Translations under genes and position numbers: made by a program
The notes under the pieces: model-generated
Database searches by the model: none
What the model saw: only the letters and a program-made list of their open reading frames with translations
Told to the model about the DNA's origin: nothing
In this document: positions 1 to 9,850 of the stretch, in pieces
Numbering within the stretch: position 1 is the first letter of the stretch
How the letters are laid out: the number at the start of each line of letters is the position of its first letter
DNA from: Ophiocordyceps camponoti-saundersi (nom. inval.)
Taxonomy: Eukaryota; Ascomycota; Sordariomycetes; Hypocreales; Ophiocordycipitaceae
Assembly: GCA_003339415.1 (NCBI GenBank)
Contig: PDHQ01000036.1
Span: forward strand, 37,426 to 101,425
Direction of reading: 5' to 3'
Length of the DNA stretch: 64,000 nucleotides

Positions 1-2096
1 ACAAGGATCTGCTTTCACCAACCGCGGCTCGCCAAGAAGATAATTGATATGTTGCTTCAGCACCTGTCTCAGCGGTTCCTCAACTGCGCAGCCCTCGAAG
101 GCTCGGATTTAAATGCCACCGTGGCGGCTGTTGCCGGGGTCATCGACTTCGTAATTGGGGACGATGGCATTCGGACATCTCATCTCGTCAGCTGGTGTAC
201 TTCATCATCGGGCGCCGGGCTTGGCAACCCTGTCGGTATCCGTCGAGCCGTTGTGGCCGTCCTTGCCAAGAACAAGGAAACCATCTCGGCCGTGTTGGAA
301 AAGAGCCTGGCGCAGTTCGGAGATCAGCTCTATATCAAGCACGCTGCCATTCTGCAGCAAGAGGGTCAGTCAAGAACCATATTGGCCAGTCTTGTAGAAA
401 GAAATTGACCTTAATCGCAGTTCACACACAGCTTCTTCTCCTGAGCGCCGGATACGTAGCCAGGCTCGCCCCTATCAAGCTGGCTATGCTACTCAGATCT
501 GGCACATACCTGAGCGCGATATCGAACCGCATCGCGGCCACACAAGCCAGGGCACGTTTCCTCGGCATGGTGGTTGGAGAATCTCTGTCAGCCTTGACCG
601 ACGGCAAGGCGAAAAAGCTCGATTTTCACATGGAAGAGATGGAGACGGACGAAGCAGATTGGCTCAAGGGCCTCAGTCGGACCGAAGACCATATCGGGCC
701 TTTTGACTTGCTTCTTTCTGCTCAAGAATCGGCAATACCAGCCTCGCGCTCTATGCCAGCTATTCCAAAGCCCCAGCACAAGGTCAAACCGAAATCAAGA
801 CCTGTTGCTCCGCTCCCGAAAGCCATCATCGAGGAGATCGACTCAAGCGACGACAACGACGATGAGGACCTTGTCCCCTATGCAAAGGGCTCAGACCCCG
901 AAGACTCCGACGACGACGCTACGCTGGTCCAGCGCAACAAACCCAGGGCTCCCGTCTACGTCCGCGACTTGATTGCCTATCTCCGTGACACGGAGAACTA
1001 CGACAAGCAGAAGCTGGCCTTAGAGTCTGCGCCGGACCTGATCAGCCGCAAAGCCAACTACGGCACCGAGATTAGTTCCCATGCCGACGAGCTCGCCGGT
1101 CTACTCGTCGGGCTGCAGGATAAGTTCGAGCTCGAAGATTTCGTGGAAAAGCGGCAGCAAGGCATGATTGCCCTTGTAGTGGCCCAGCCGACGTCCATGG
1201 CTCCCTGGTTTGCACGGAGCTTCTTTGAAGGCGATTTTTCTCTCGCTCAGCGGACGTCGATCCTTGTCACGCTGGGACTGTCCGCCAGGGAACTGGCCGG
1301 CCAGCAGCAAGAAGCACGGGATTCCTTTGCTTCCAAGAGACTCCCGGAGAAGATCGAGCGGCTCTTCCTCGATTCCGCTCAGCAGCCGGAGCAACCGCCT
1401 GCATCGTCTCGCCTCCAGGCCCTTCCTCCCAACGCGCTCGGCGCCATCACCAAGTCTCTCACATCGTCCTTCCTCGAGCCCCTGGCCGCCCAAGCAGCCG
1501 ACGACACGAGCGGACCAGACGTCCTCAAACTCGAGACCTTTACGCAGCGCTACAAGGCCAAGTCCAAGGCCAGACCTCGCGTCCGGGCCATCCCCAACAC
1601 GACGGCCGCCCTCCTCGCCTCCTCGTTCTTCGCGCCCCTGACGGCCCACTTCCAACTCGCCCTCAGCTCCTCCAAGCCCGTGGTCGTCAACCCAGCCATG
1701 CTCTCGCTCTACCTCCAGACCCTCGGCATCGTCGTCAACGCCGCCGGCCCTTCGACCTTGGCCCTCCCGCAAATGACGTCGGAGCTGTGGCACCTGCTCC
1801 TTCGCGTTCGGCCCCATGTCTTGGGTGACGTCGACGCCACTAGGGGCTGGCTCTTCGCCCTCACCGTCCTCATCGACGTCAACGAGAATCGCATGCGGAA
1901 CCTCTGCGAGGAATTAGGTCGCGAACTGGTCGAGACGAGGGAGACGATTGCCGTCGTCTTCGGTCAGACGAGGGGCGATGACGGCGGCGAGGAGAACGAG
2001 GTTAAGATGTTGGCGGCCGGCGCTCTCATCAAACTGGGCGAGATCGTCGAGAAGTATCAGGCTTTACTCATGGGCGATCTCGTCGCTTTCTCCTGA
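1..2096 (+). CDS. TEL2: Telomere length regulation protein Tel2 (partial, 5' end outside window)
   Basis: Joined exons <1..364 and 421..2096; the 56-bp intron has a GTCAGT donor and a CAG acceptor and restores frame exactly. The frame is open to base 1, so the N-terminus lies upstream. In the family, Tel2 is the scaffold of the TTT (Tel2-Tti1-Tti2) co-chaperone complex that, with Hsp90, matures PIKK kinases such as Tor, Mec1/ATR and Tel1/ATM. Seen here: an acidic Ser/Asp/Glu linker (about 838-930) followed by the conserved Tel2 core starting near PVYVRDLIAYLRD (about 950) and running through the PTSMAPWFARSFFEGDFSL stretch to about 1310, then a Pro/Ser-rich segment and a helical C-terminus ending at a TGA at 2094-2096. 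The gene converges with the kinase gene on the other strand. Family assignment rests on the core block; I am confident of it. Confidence 0.88.
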
Positions 2097-2431
2097 ATGC
2101 TTCTATGTTTTGGGGGGGCTCGAAAGAGAGTCTACTGATATGCTATCGACATGATGTGCAAGTTACGACGAATCTAGAGATACAATTTTTTAAGCCCTTG
2201 CGCCGATGGGCCGTGACGAGAGGTTCGTGGCAAGTCCCATAACCTCCCTTCCCCCCCCCTTAATCCCACAGTTAAGACGAGATCGACGCCTAAAACGCCG
2301 CCACTAGAACCTATATACCTGACAACCTCGTGACGCAACAGACGCCTCACGACACAATAAAGAAAACACATCCATATCTCGTAGATTCGTCAAGGCAATG
2401 TGCGCGTCAGATATCAAACGGAAAAGAAAAG

Positions 2432-4858
2432 TCACAGGCCGTTCCCTTCGTTGGGAATATGATCCAACTTCATGGAGGGACCGGTAGCGGGCAGACTGGA
2501 GAGCAACCAGTTGGCGTGGCTCAGGTGGTCGCCCAGGCTCATGGCCATGCGCCGAAGCTCGCTCTTGACCTCTTCAGAGGAGGCACGGCCCTCCATGACG
2601 CGGGACGAGGGCGCGACGGGCAGAGGAGGCAGGGAAGCGTAGCTGAAGGGTGACGGCTCCGGCTCCGGTATCTGGCCCTGCGGCGGGAGCTGCTGTTGAT
2701 GGAGTTGATCTACCTGCGGCGATGGCCCAGAGCGGGTCGCCAGGGGAGCTGCCGTCTGTGGCGGGGGGATGACGTCGGGGTCCATGTCGGCGAAGTCGCT
2801 GAGGTCATAGGGGCGGCTGCCGTTGACGGGCTGAGGCTGAACGTCGGCGAAGTGGCCGGGGAGGTCGACGACGGCGGTGGCGTAGCGGGAGTCGTCCGGT
2901 ACGTAAATGGACGGCTCGCGGATCGTGCTGGGCATCTCGTAGAGAGAGGCGTGCTTTTCCAGCTCGAAAGGATTCGCCCCGCCTATCTCGGAGCCGCTGA
3001 TGGAGCCCACGTCCGAGTGCGACGTCGACGGCCGGGTGTAATCTGTCGAAGAGTCCGGGAAGCTCATGTCAAGGTCGATCAGGCTGCCGGTAGAGGCGTG
3101 CTTGGACGAGACGTCGCTGAAGACGGACGACGCCTGGAGAGAGTCGCTGGGGTAATGCGACGTAGGGTGTCGGCCTGCCTCGGGAGTTGGGGCATCGTCG
3201 TTGAAGGGAAACCTGAACATGTCGGGGTTTGCTGATGCCGGGGGCGCCATGGTAGGGAACTTCCAATCCTGGGTACGACGGTTGACGTTGACGTCGGCCG
3301 GGTCGCTGAGGGGCGCCTTGACGTAGAGGGGGGCGTCTCCGAAGTCACAGGCGGAAACGCGAGAGTCGCCGGCCCTGATGGTGTTGAGGTCGACGAACTG
3401 GGACAAGTGACTGCCGTGCAGCGAAGCATCGAGGTCGATGAGAGACTCCCTCACGTCCGCGGCTGGGGCCGACTCGTCTCGCAGCGGCAGATCCGACGAG
3501 GGCGCCGGAAAGTGCCTCCCGTAGTAGGCGCGAGAGTTGTCTTCGTAGTTTGAGATGGTGTTTGGGTCGAATACCTTCTCCAGAGGCGCCTTCACCGATG
3601 GGAGTTGCGGCGGCGGTCGTCGACGAGACTTGGGCTTGGACGGGCGTGACGTCTCCTCGAACTTGTTCTGGATGAAGTCAACACCAGACCCGTAAGCATC
3701 GTACACCTCCTGGGCCTTTCCGCTGTCAAAGACCTGTTGATCGAAGGCGGCCGTGGTGCTAAAATTCCACTCATCACTGGCTATGGCAGTAGACGGCACG
3801 TCGACGCGAGCCTGAGCACCGCCGGCGAAGAAGAGCGAGCGACGGTCGCCTCCCTGGGCCTCCCACAACTTGAAGCCCCGGACTAGGTGAGCGAGGGACG
3901 AGGTGGGATAGGCCTCGTCCGTGTTGTAGAGGTAGCCGTGCTGCTGGACACGTTCGATCGAGGGCCGCTTGCTGGCGTCCTGTTGCAGGCAGAATGCGAC
4001 AAGGTCCTTGAGGCCGGCGGAATACTGATCGCCCTCGAGACGTGGCGTCTGATGCTTAAGATGGCTGCCGAGTTGAGAGAAATCGACGATGCCGTCGGCC
4101 ACATTGGGCGGAAGACCGGAGGCGATCTCGAAGACCATGGCGCCAAAGGCCCAGATGTCGACCTCAGTGCCGTACGAGGCGGTCTGGTCGAACAGTTCGG
4201 GCGCCATCCAGTGAGGAGTGCCGATGACGGTGGTGCGCTTGTCAAACTTGGACTCGACGACGCCGGCAACGCCAAAGTCGCAAAGCTGGACGTCGCCGAC
4301 CTCGGTGACGAGGACGTTGGCGCACTTGAGGTCGCGGTGGATGATGCCCTGGCCGTGGACCCAGCGCATGGCCTCTGCGACTTCGCGAAGGATAGGGATG
4401 ATCCATTTCTCCTGTAGGCCGCCGGGCGCAGTGGGCTTCATAAGGGTGGCGACGCTGCCGCCGGCGCAGTACTCGGTGATCATCCACATGGAATGGCCGA
4501 CGGGCAGAGCCTCGATAACATGATTGATGTTCTTGGCGCCGCTGTCACTGAGTAGCTGCAAGGCGCTGATCTCCTTGAGAAGGTCACTGTAGGTGTCTGC
4601 GAGCTTGGGATTGGCAGTGTCGCTCTCCTCGATGTCGATGATCTTGATGGCAACCAGCCGGCCCGTCTTCTGCGACGTTGCCTTGTAGACGCGGCCAAAG
4701 CTACCTTTGCCGATGAGCTCTGAAAGTTGATATTGAGGAACCTCCTTTCCGGCCCGGCTGCAGTCTTCAACGACGGCTTTTTGCATCTTCTTGGCATCCT
4801 CGAGCGCCCTCTGCTTGGTGCTGGACAGCTCGGGCCATCGCACGTTGAGGGCCGCCAT
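2432..4858 (-). CDS. Ste20/germinal-centre-type Ser/Thr protein kinase (possible SIN kinase Sid1/SepL-like)
   Basis: Single-exon gene of 808 residues from the ATG at 4858. The frame extends upstream to another ATG at 5104, but 4858 sits in a near-perfect GCCGCCATGG context and the extra 82 residues are low-complexity, so I prefer the shorter form. The kinase domain starts near residue 43: glycine loop GKGSFGRV (about 50-57), catalytic lysine in VAIKI (K72), HRDLKCAN (174-181), DFG (194-196), GTPHWMAPE (213-221). HRDLKxxN and GTPxWMAPE are typical of the Ste20/GCK group. The remainder is a long disordered Ser/Pro/Asp-rich tail with a conserved-looking helical C-terminus (RRMAMSLGDHLSHANWLLSS). 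The overall plan fits fungal GCKs of the septation initiation or morphogenesis pathways; which paralogue (Sid1/SepL, MST or Nak1 type) cannot be decided by eye. Confidence 0.85.
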   Translation of the reverse strand: MAALNVRWPELSSTKQRALEDAKKMQKAVVEDCSRAGKEVPQYQLSELIGKGSFGRVYKATSQKTGRLVAIKIIDIEESDTANPKLADTYSDLLKEISALQLLSDSGAKNINHVIEALPVGHSMWMITEYCAGGSVATLMKPTAPGGLQEKWIIPILREVAEAMRWVHGQGIIHRDLKCANVLVTEVGDVQLCDFGVAGVVESKFDKRTTVIGTPHWMAPELFDQTASYGTEVDIWAFGAMVFEIASGLPPNVADGIVDFSQLGSHLKHQTPRLEGDQYSAGLKDLVAFCLQQDASKRPSIERVQQHGYLYNTDEAYPTSSLAHLVRGFKLWEAQGGDRRSLFFAGGAQARVDVPSTAIASDEWNFSTTAAFDQQVFDSGKAQEVYDAYGSGVDFIQNKFEETSRPSKPKSRRRPPPQLPSVKAPLEKVFDPNTISNYEDNSRAYYGRHFPAPSSDLPLRDESAPAADVRESLIDLDASLHGSHLSQFVDLNTIRAGDSRVSACDFGDAPLYVKAPLSDPADVNVNRRTQDWKFPTMAPPASANPDMFRFPFNDDAPTPEAGRHPTSHYPSDSLQASSVFSDVSSKHASTGSLIDLDMSFPDSSTDYTRPSTSHSDVGSISGSEIGGANPFELEKHASLYEMPSTIREPSIYVPDDSRYATAVVDLPGHFADVQPQPVNGSRPYDLSDFADMDPDVIPPPQTAAPLATRSGPSPQVDQLHQQQLPPQGQIPEPEPSPFSYASLPPLPVAPSSRVMEGRASSEEVKSELRRMAMSLGDHLSHANWLLSSLPATGPSMKLDHIPNEGNGL

Positions 4859-5169
4859 GGCGGCGGCACCCGAAGCGGGACTTGTGGAAGAGTCAAGGAG
4901 CCTGAATCGAAGGTCGTTATCGGGGCCAGGACAAGAAGCCAGGAAGTGTGGCCTTGGAGGAGGAAGAGAAGGCGAAGGAGAAGAATGAGGAGGAGGCTGA
5001 AGGAGGGCTACTGTGTCAGATGCCGAGGCAGTGTCGCACGGGCGCGCGAGGGCTACGCCGGCTTTTAACCGTTCCTGGTGTGACGCCATTGCGGGCACTA
5101 TCACGGCGCAACAGCTCCTGCAACACTTTAATTACTCTACCGAGTGCCTCTCGCTTATAATGTCTTCTC

Positions 5170-5706
5170 TCAATCCTGTCGCTGCAACATCTCAATCAAA
5201 TTCACTCGGACTTGCTCCCGTCCGCCCTCGCACAGGCTCTTGAGCACGCTTCTGAAAAGTATTGGGCACTTGAGTTCCCAGTCTGAGACCAGCGTCGTCT
5301 GCCCATTTTCGGTCTCTTGTATCTGCCAAATTACTTCCATGACCATGTTGAGCGGGCCGTGTAGCCTAAGAAAGATGCCCTTCTCGATGTCTATCAACTC
5401 GTACGTGTTGACCATCTCCCCGGCATAGATCCAGCGCGGGAGGCCAGGCACATTGTCCATTGCCCGGTAGTGCTTTGCTGCGGCGATGGCCTTGACGTGA
5501 TAGCGTACGGGGATGATAGGCTGTGGACCCATTGGCGACTTGATCAGTTCGTACTTGAGCGTATGAGGTTGGCACTTCATGAAGGCGTCATGATCGTGGA
5601 GCAGCTCGATCGCTTTGCTCGGCTCGACTCCATCGGGGATGGCAGTCGAGGACTGGCTGCTGGAGGCTTTCTTAGACATCGTCATCGAATTCCGAGGCTG
5701 CTGCAA
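5170..5706 (-). CDS. DUF7053-like (START/SRPBCC-like fold) fungal hypothetical protein
   Basis: Intronless gene of up to 178 residues. A second in-frame ATG at 5679 (MSKKASSS) would give 169 residues. After a Ser-rich N-terminus it has alternating hydrophobic beta-like segments (PIIPVRYHVKAI, GLPRWIYAGEMVNTYELIDI, GIFLRLHGPLNMVMEVIWQI, LVSDWELKCPILFRSVLKSL) and a C-terminal amphipathic helix. This is the layout of the fungal DUF7053 family, thought to adopt a lipid- or polyketide-binding START-like fold. No catalytic motif is visible and substrate is unknown. The gene lies upstream of, and on the same strand as, the kinase gene and is divergent from PSO2. Family call is by recollection of the sequence style, hence moderate confidence; that it is a real gene is likelier than the fold. 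Confidence 0.65.
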   Translation of the reverse strand: MQQPRNSMTMSKKASSSQSSTAIPDGVEPSKAIELLHDHDAFMKCQPHTLKYELIKSPMGPQPIIPVRYHVKAIAAAKHYRAMDNVPGLPRWIYAGEMVNTYELIDIEKGIFLRLHGPLNMVMEVIWQIQETENGQTTLVSDWELKCPILFRSVLKSLCEGGREQVRVNLIEMLQRQD

Positions 5707-6363
5707 TGGCGAATGAGCAAAGAAAGACTCTTGACGATGATACGCTCCAGGGCGGCTTGTCAGGGGCGGATTACTTAGACGGTACCGGACAGGGCTCTGT
5801 CTGCTACTGAAGCTTTCACGTTGAAGAGGGAAGACGACCGATGAAAGGAACGATGGGAATAATGAACCGCTTATATAGAGCCGATCAAGGTCTGCATCAA
5901 TGGAAAGCGTATGGTAGTCATTGCGCAGATACGGACGCCATGTCTAGCAGTCATATAGACCATTGGCTGCCGAGGAGGGTATCTCGATCTCGATTCAAAC
6001 GTGGTAGGTGCTCTCTCTCGTCATCCAGACTCATACTGTATCTCGTCGTCCAGACTCATACAGCATCGTGGTATTCAAGCCTCCTGCTATATCCCGTCAT
6101 AATGAATTCGGGCATGAGTATGACGGACAAACTGGTGAAGGATGTAAGTGGCGAGTCACGTGACGTCGCGAACAGTCAATTTACGTCTCGGGCGCGTCAC
6201 TTCTCCTCGCCCGATTGCCACGGAGACATCACGGAAGTTCTACGAATATCAGAGATATCGAGCCTCTGCTCTTAGTCACAGGCCTCGTGAGCTCTCTGGC
6301 CCTACAACTTGTCCTTCAGTCGAAGCTCGAGCTCTACCTATCGCCCTCTTTCGCCACCCCGTC
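5707..6363. other. Divergent intergenic region with a short direct repeat and an E-box
   Basis: 657-bp spacer between the DUF7053-like gene and PSO2. It contains two near-identical tandem copies of TCGTC(A/G)TCCAGACTCATAC between about 6018 and 6063 and the palindrome GTCACGTGAC at 6155-6164. A longer in-frame extension of PSO2 upstream of 6364 (to 6148) starts inside this palindrome-proximal region and looks non-coding. Confidence 0.6.
6155..6164. promoter_or_regulatory. E-box palindrome upstream of PSO2
   Basis: GTCACGTGAC, a perfect 10-bp palindrome 200 bp upstream of the chosen PSO2 start. It is followed directly by GTC, making a composite TGACGTC (CRE-like) element. CACGTG is the core recognised by bHLH factors such as Cbf1. 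Confidence 0.5.
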
Positions 6364-8763
6364 ATGGTCGCCTCCGCCAGCCTCAACCGGACCAGCACGG
6401 CGAGGAAGCCCGCCAATGGGGCCAGATTCTCAAAGAAACCGTCGAAACCAAACGCCAGCATCCTCAGCTTCTTTCAGAAAGTGCAAAAAGAAGAGGAGTC
6501 GCTTTTCGTCGGGACTCGTCAAGACCCTCAACTTGTCGATGACGACATTTACGGCGACGATGACCGCCGTTTCAATGAGTCCGAATTGCCGACCAAGAAA
6601 CCACGATTGGAAGAAGGCAATCAAGCTCCAGATGATTTGACTGTCGAGACTGCCCAGAAAGCAAAGGCTCAGAGCAGAATGCCGTTTGTCCTAGATTCCG
6701 AAAGTGAAGACGAAGACGACACGCACGGTCTCGAACCACCGCAAACAGTAGCGATCAAGACTGATGAACCCGACGTCGAAGCCGGTAACGAAGGTGTCTC
6801 TCTCCAGCGTCGAGATTCGACTGAAGCACAATTCTTCAAAACCGACAGTCTCCAAGATCTGGACTGTCTCGACGTCGAAGACTTTGAGGGCGAGGAGCTG
6901 CGGGAGCGGAGATTTATGCTCGAGCAGGCTCGCCTCGAGGCCGAGGAGGACGGCTCACCGCCGGCCAACGATGAAGTCGACGATGCCTTGGATGACGCAC
7001 TCATAACAGAAGAGAGCTGCCCGATTTGCAATGGAAGCTTCGCCGGTGTCTCTGCCGATGACGCGACGCGTCACGTCAATTCATGCCTCGACGGAAATCC
7101 AATTCCGCTACCCGCCGAGGATAAGGCTCCGGATGAGGTCGACTCCGCTCAGGTCAGTAAGAGATTTGCTAGAGCTGCCATTCCCCGGCCGGCACAAGCG
7201 AATCCCTTCGAACTCGACGGTGATGGTGGTGGTAGCGGCGGGGGCGGCGCAGTGGAAGCCACTTCGGCCTTCTCTAAGCTCATGTCCAACAAGGCCGAAG
7301 ACTCGGCCTGGACTACGGCAGCGGCGGCGGAGCACGCGTCACGCGGCCGACCCGCCTACGAACGGACTTGCCCCTTTTACAAAATCATGCCCGGCTTCAA
7401 CATATGTGTGGATGCATTTCGATATGGTGCCGTCCAAGGGTGCGAGGCTTACTTCCTCAGTCACTTTCACAGCGATCATTACATCGGCCTGACGGCTAAC
7501 TGGAGACACGGCCCTATTTACTGTAGCAAGGTGACGGGCAGTCTGGTGAAAAAACAGCTGCGAACTGCGTCCAAATGGGTTGTTGAGCTGGAATTTGACA
7601 AGCCCTTCGACGTCAGCGGAACGGATGTCACGGTGACCATGATACCGGCTAACCACTGTCCTGGAAGCTCCTTGTTCCTCTTTGAGAAACCTCTTGGGGG
7701 AGGCAGGATGCGGAGAATCCTACACTGCGGTGATTTCCGGGCTTGCCCTGGCCACATAAAACATCCTCTTCTCAGGCCGGATGTAATCGACTCCATCAGC
7801 GGGAAGAAGAAGCAGCAAACAATACACATGTGCTACCTTGATACGACTTATCTGAACCCACGATACTCTTTCCCTCGGCAGGACGATGTCATCAAGGCCT
7901 GTGCAGAACTTTGCGCCTCCATCTCGCCAGATCCCGAGGGCCGCGACGACGTATGGGACCAATCTGCCGAAGCAGGTGAGGCGCAGACGATGAGCAAGTA
8001 CTTCCAGAGCAGCAAGCCGGAAGGATCCGGCAAGAAGACAGGCAGAGGCGCGAAGCTGGGGCAGCGGCTGCTTGTCATCTGCGGAACGTACTCTATCGGC
8101 AAGGAGCGGATCTGCATCGCCATCGCCAAGGCACTCAAGACCAAGATCTTCGCCACCCCTGCCAAGATGAAGATTTGCAAGCAACTGGACGACGCAGAGC
8201 TTAGCGGTCTCTTGACGTCGGATCCCGTTGAGGCCCAGGTGCACATGCAGTCGCTCATGGAGATTCGGGCGGAAACGCTCAAGGATTACCTGGCAAGCTA
8301 CAAGCCGCACTTCAGCCGCATCGTCGGATTCCGGCCCAGCGGCTGGACTTTTCGACCGGGTAACGGCAAGTCGATCGGGGCAAACACACCTCCGAGTAGC
8401 GTCCCGACGCAGCAGATACTTCACGGCAAGGGTTGGCGGACGAGGTTCGGATACAAGGACCTGGTGATTCAGAGAGGCAGCACGAAAGAAGCCATGTGCT
8501 TCGGGGTTCCGTATTCCGAGCATAGCAGTTTCCGGGAGCTAGCCATGTTTGTCATGGGGCTGCGGATCGAGAAGATCATTCCGACGGTCAACGTGGGAAG
8601 CGAGCAGTCGAGGAAGAGGATGAAGGGTTGGATCGACCGGTGGATGGCCGAGAGGAGGCGCGGCGGCCTCGTGGTGCCCATAGTAGAGGAAGAGACGGAT
8701 GAGAAACAAGAGTTGGATTTATGGGATGGTAAGACGGCACAAGGCGGCGGCGTCTGGTGGTGA
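6364..8763 (+). CDS. PSO2: DNA interstrand cross-link repair nuclease Pso2/Snm1
   Basis: Intronless, 799 residues from the ATG at 6364; the frame is open further upstream but that part is promoter-like. Pso2/SNM1 enzymes are 5'-exonucleases of the metallo-beta-lactamase/beta-CASP fold that act on DNA interstrand cross-links in the nucleus. Visible: an N-terminal NASILSFF motif (residues 30-37) resembling a PCNA-interacting peptide; a UBZ4-type zinc finger (C219, C222, H237, C241); the metallo-beta-lactamase HxHxDH motif in FLSHFHSDHYIGL (H367, H369, D371, H372); PANHCPGSS and HCGDFRACPGH metal-site motifs; and the C-terminal DRMBL region with KICKQLDD and VPYSEHSSFREL. Domain order matches human SNM1A. 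Convergent with LSM2. Confidence 0.95.
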   Translation: MVASASLNRTSTARKPANGARFSKKPSKPNASILSFFQKVQKEEESLFVGTRQDPQLVDDDIYGDDDRRFNESELPTKKPRLEEGNQAPDDLTVETAQKAKAQSRMPFVLDSESEDEDDTHGLEPPQTVAIKTDEPDVEAGNEGVSLQRRDSTEAQFFKTDSLQDLDCLDVEDFEGEELRERRFMLEQARLEAEEDGSPPANDEVDDALDDALITEESCPICNGSFAGVSADDATRHVNSCLDGNPIPLPAEDKAPDEVDSAQVSKRFARAAIPRPAQANPFELDGDGGGSGGGGAVEATSAFSKLMSNKAEDSAWTTAAAAEHASRGRPAYERTCPFYKIMPGFNICVDAFRYGAVQGCEAYFLSHFHSDHYIGLTANWRHGPIYCSKVTGSLVKKQLRTASKWVVELEFDKPFDVSGTDVTVTMIPANHCPGSSLFLFEKPLGGGRMRRILHCGDFRACPGHIKHPLLRPDVIDSISGKKKQQTIHMCYLDTTYLNPRYSFPRQDDVIKACAELCASISPDPEGRDDVWDQSAEAGEAQTMSKYFQSSKPEGSGKKTGRGAKLGQRLLVICGTYSIGKERICIAIAKALKTKIFATPAKMKICKQLDDAELSGLLTSDPVEAQVHMQSLMEIRAETLKDYLASYKPHFSRIVGFRPSGWTFRPGNGKSIGANTPPSSVPTQQILHGKGWRTRFGYKDLVIQRGSTKEAMCFGVPYSEHSSFRELAMFVMGLRIEKIIPTVNVGSEQSRKRMKGWIDRWMAERRRGGLVVPIVEEETDEKQELDLWDGKTAQGGGVWW

Positions 8764-8965
8764 GGCCCAGCAGGGGGCGTCAGACTGTCGACCATTTATG
8801 CGGCTCAGGCTCAATACAAGAGGGTATAACTGCAACGGGTGTCTGTGCTCCGCCGTGAACGTACATAGATGTCGCCTGAAAGGACGAGAAAGACGCATCA
8901 ATCCATCTCGACAAGTGTGTGTGTGTGAAATTGCTCGTGAGTCATGACTGATAGTCGTCTCTTCA

Positions 8966-9525
8966 TCACCTCGGTTTCGCCCGCTGAGCTGCAGCTTCTA
9001 TTGAAACAGGCGAAAAAAATCAGCCACTGGTTGAAGAAAAAAATCAGCCGAGGAAAAACGGGCGTCGCATACCTCTCCGGGTCGCATCCTCCAGAAGTTG
9101 CGTATCCACCGAAGCGGCCGGTAGATGAACGTAGCGAACGACGGAACCTCGAATGAAGACGTTTTTCACGGAGCTCTACCCAAGAAGGAGAAAATTTGTA
9201 AATCAGTTATCAGTCACACCCAACAGAGAGGGGAGTTTATTGAGTTAAAAACTCACCAGATGGGGATATTTTATCTCTTCGACGACGGAGATGTCATCGA
9301 GTTTGATGTTGAGATATTGATCTACGCTCTTGAGCGTGCCTCTGAGTTGGATGTCATTCTTGAGCTCGACTGTGACCTCATGATCGATGAGGGTTTTAAA
9401 GAAACTAGAGAATTGATGTTGTGGAATAAAGTCAGCCTTTTTTGTTCTTTCTGGATTTCCCTTTCTTCGCTTCTTGTTTAGGTTGGGGAAAGAAAGAAGG
9501 TGACGACGGACCTGAAGAACAGCAT
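8966..9525 (-). CDS. LSM2: U6 snRNA-associated Sm-like protein LSm2
   Basis: Reconstructed from four exons: complement of 9512..9525, 9257..9404, 9073..9175, 8966..8997, giving 98 residues. The first coding exon is only 14 nt (MLFF plus two bases). Sm1 motif region: SFFKTLIDHEVTVELKND, then SVDQYLNIKLDDI; Sm2 region: VFIRGSVVRYVHLP. LSm2 is part of the Lsm1-7 ring (mRNA decapping, cytoplasm) and the Lsm2-8 ring (U6 snRNA stability and splicing, nucleus). Length agrees with orthologues of about 95 residues. Introns of 107, 81 and 75 bp have GT and AG ends; each junction restores frame and a conserved residue. A GTCACGTGAC palindrome lies 163 bp upstream of the start. Confidence 0.95.
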
Positions 9526-9850
9526 CGTGACGATCGCGAGTCTCAGGCGGGAAGAGATGGATGCTTGGGCGGAGAGTTGAGGAGGGTGTCGTTGGAGGAT
9601 AGCACGGGGATGATGATGGATGATGTTGGATCGTTGTCGTTGTTGCTCGTGAGGGACTCGAGCTTCGGAGGTTGATGATGATGCGGTGTCACGTGACTGG
9701 TAATTGTCCGCCAACTACACCCGTCTCCTCTTCCTCACCATATTGGATGCTCGAATAACGGCATCGACTGGATTCAAACAGATATAAAGAGAGGAATGAC
9801 ATGATAAATGAAGCGGGAATAAAGGTAGATAGGTAGATAGTAGGCAGCTT
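9526..9850. other. LSM2 promoter region / UTP12 3' flank
   Basis: 325-bp spacer between the LSM2 start and the UTP12 stop. Apart from the E-box at 9688-9697 I see only GATG-rich simple sequence and a short GATA-containing AT-rich stretch near 9820-9840 that is probably UTP12 3' untranslated sequence. Confidence 0.5.
9688..9697. promoter_or_regulatory. E-box palindrome upstream of LSM2
   Basis: GTCACGTGAC, identical to the palindrome upstream of PSO2, located 163 bp upstream of the LSM2 ATG (minus strand). Confidence 0.5.

Noticed and set aside
1101..1817. Long antisense ORF inside TEL2
   Set aside because: Shadow of the GC-rich coding strand; Arg/Gly-rich with no domain, and TEL2 is well supported.
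6148..6363. N-terminal extension of PSO2 from the ATG at 6148
   Set aside because: It would begin inside the promoter region at the E-box; residues look non-coding and the ATG at 6364 starts the sensible N-terminus.
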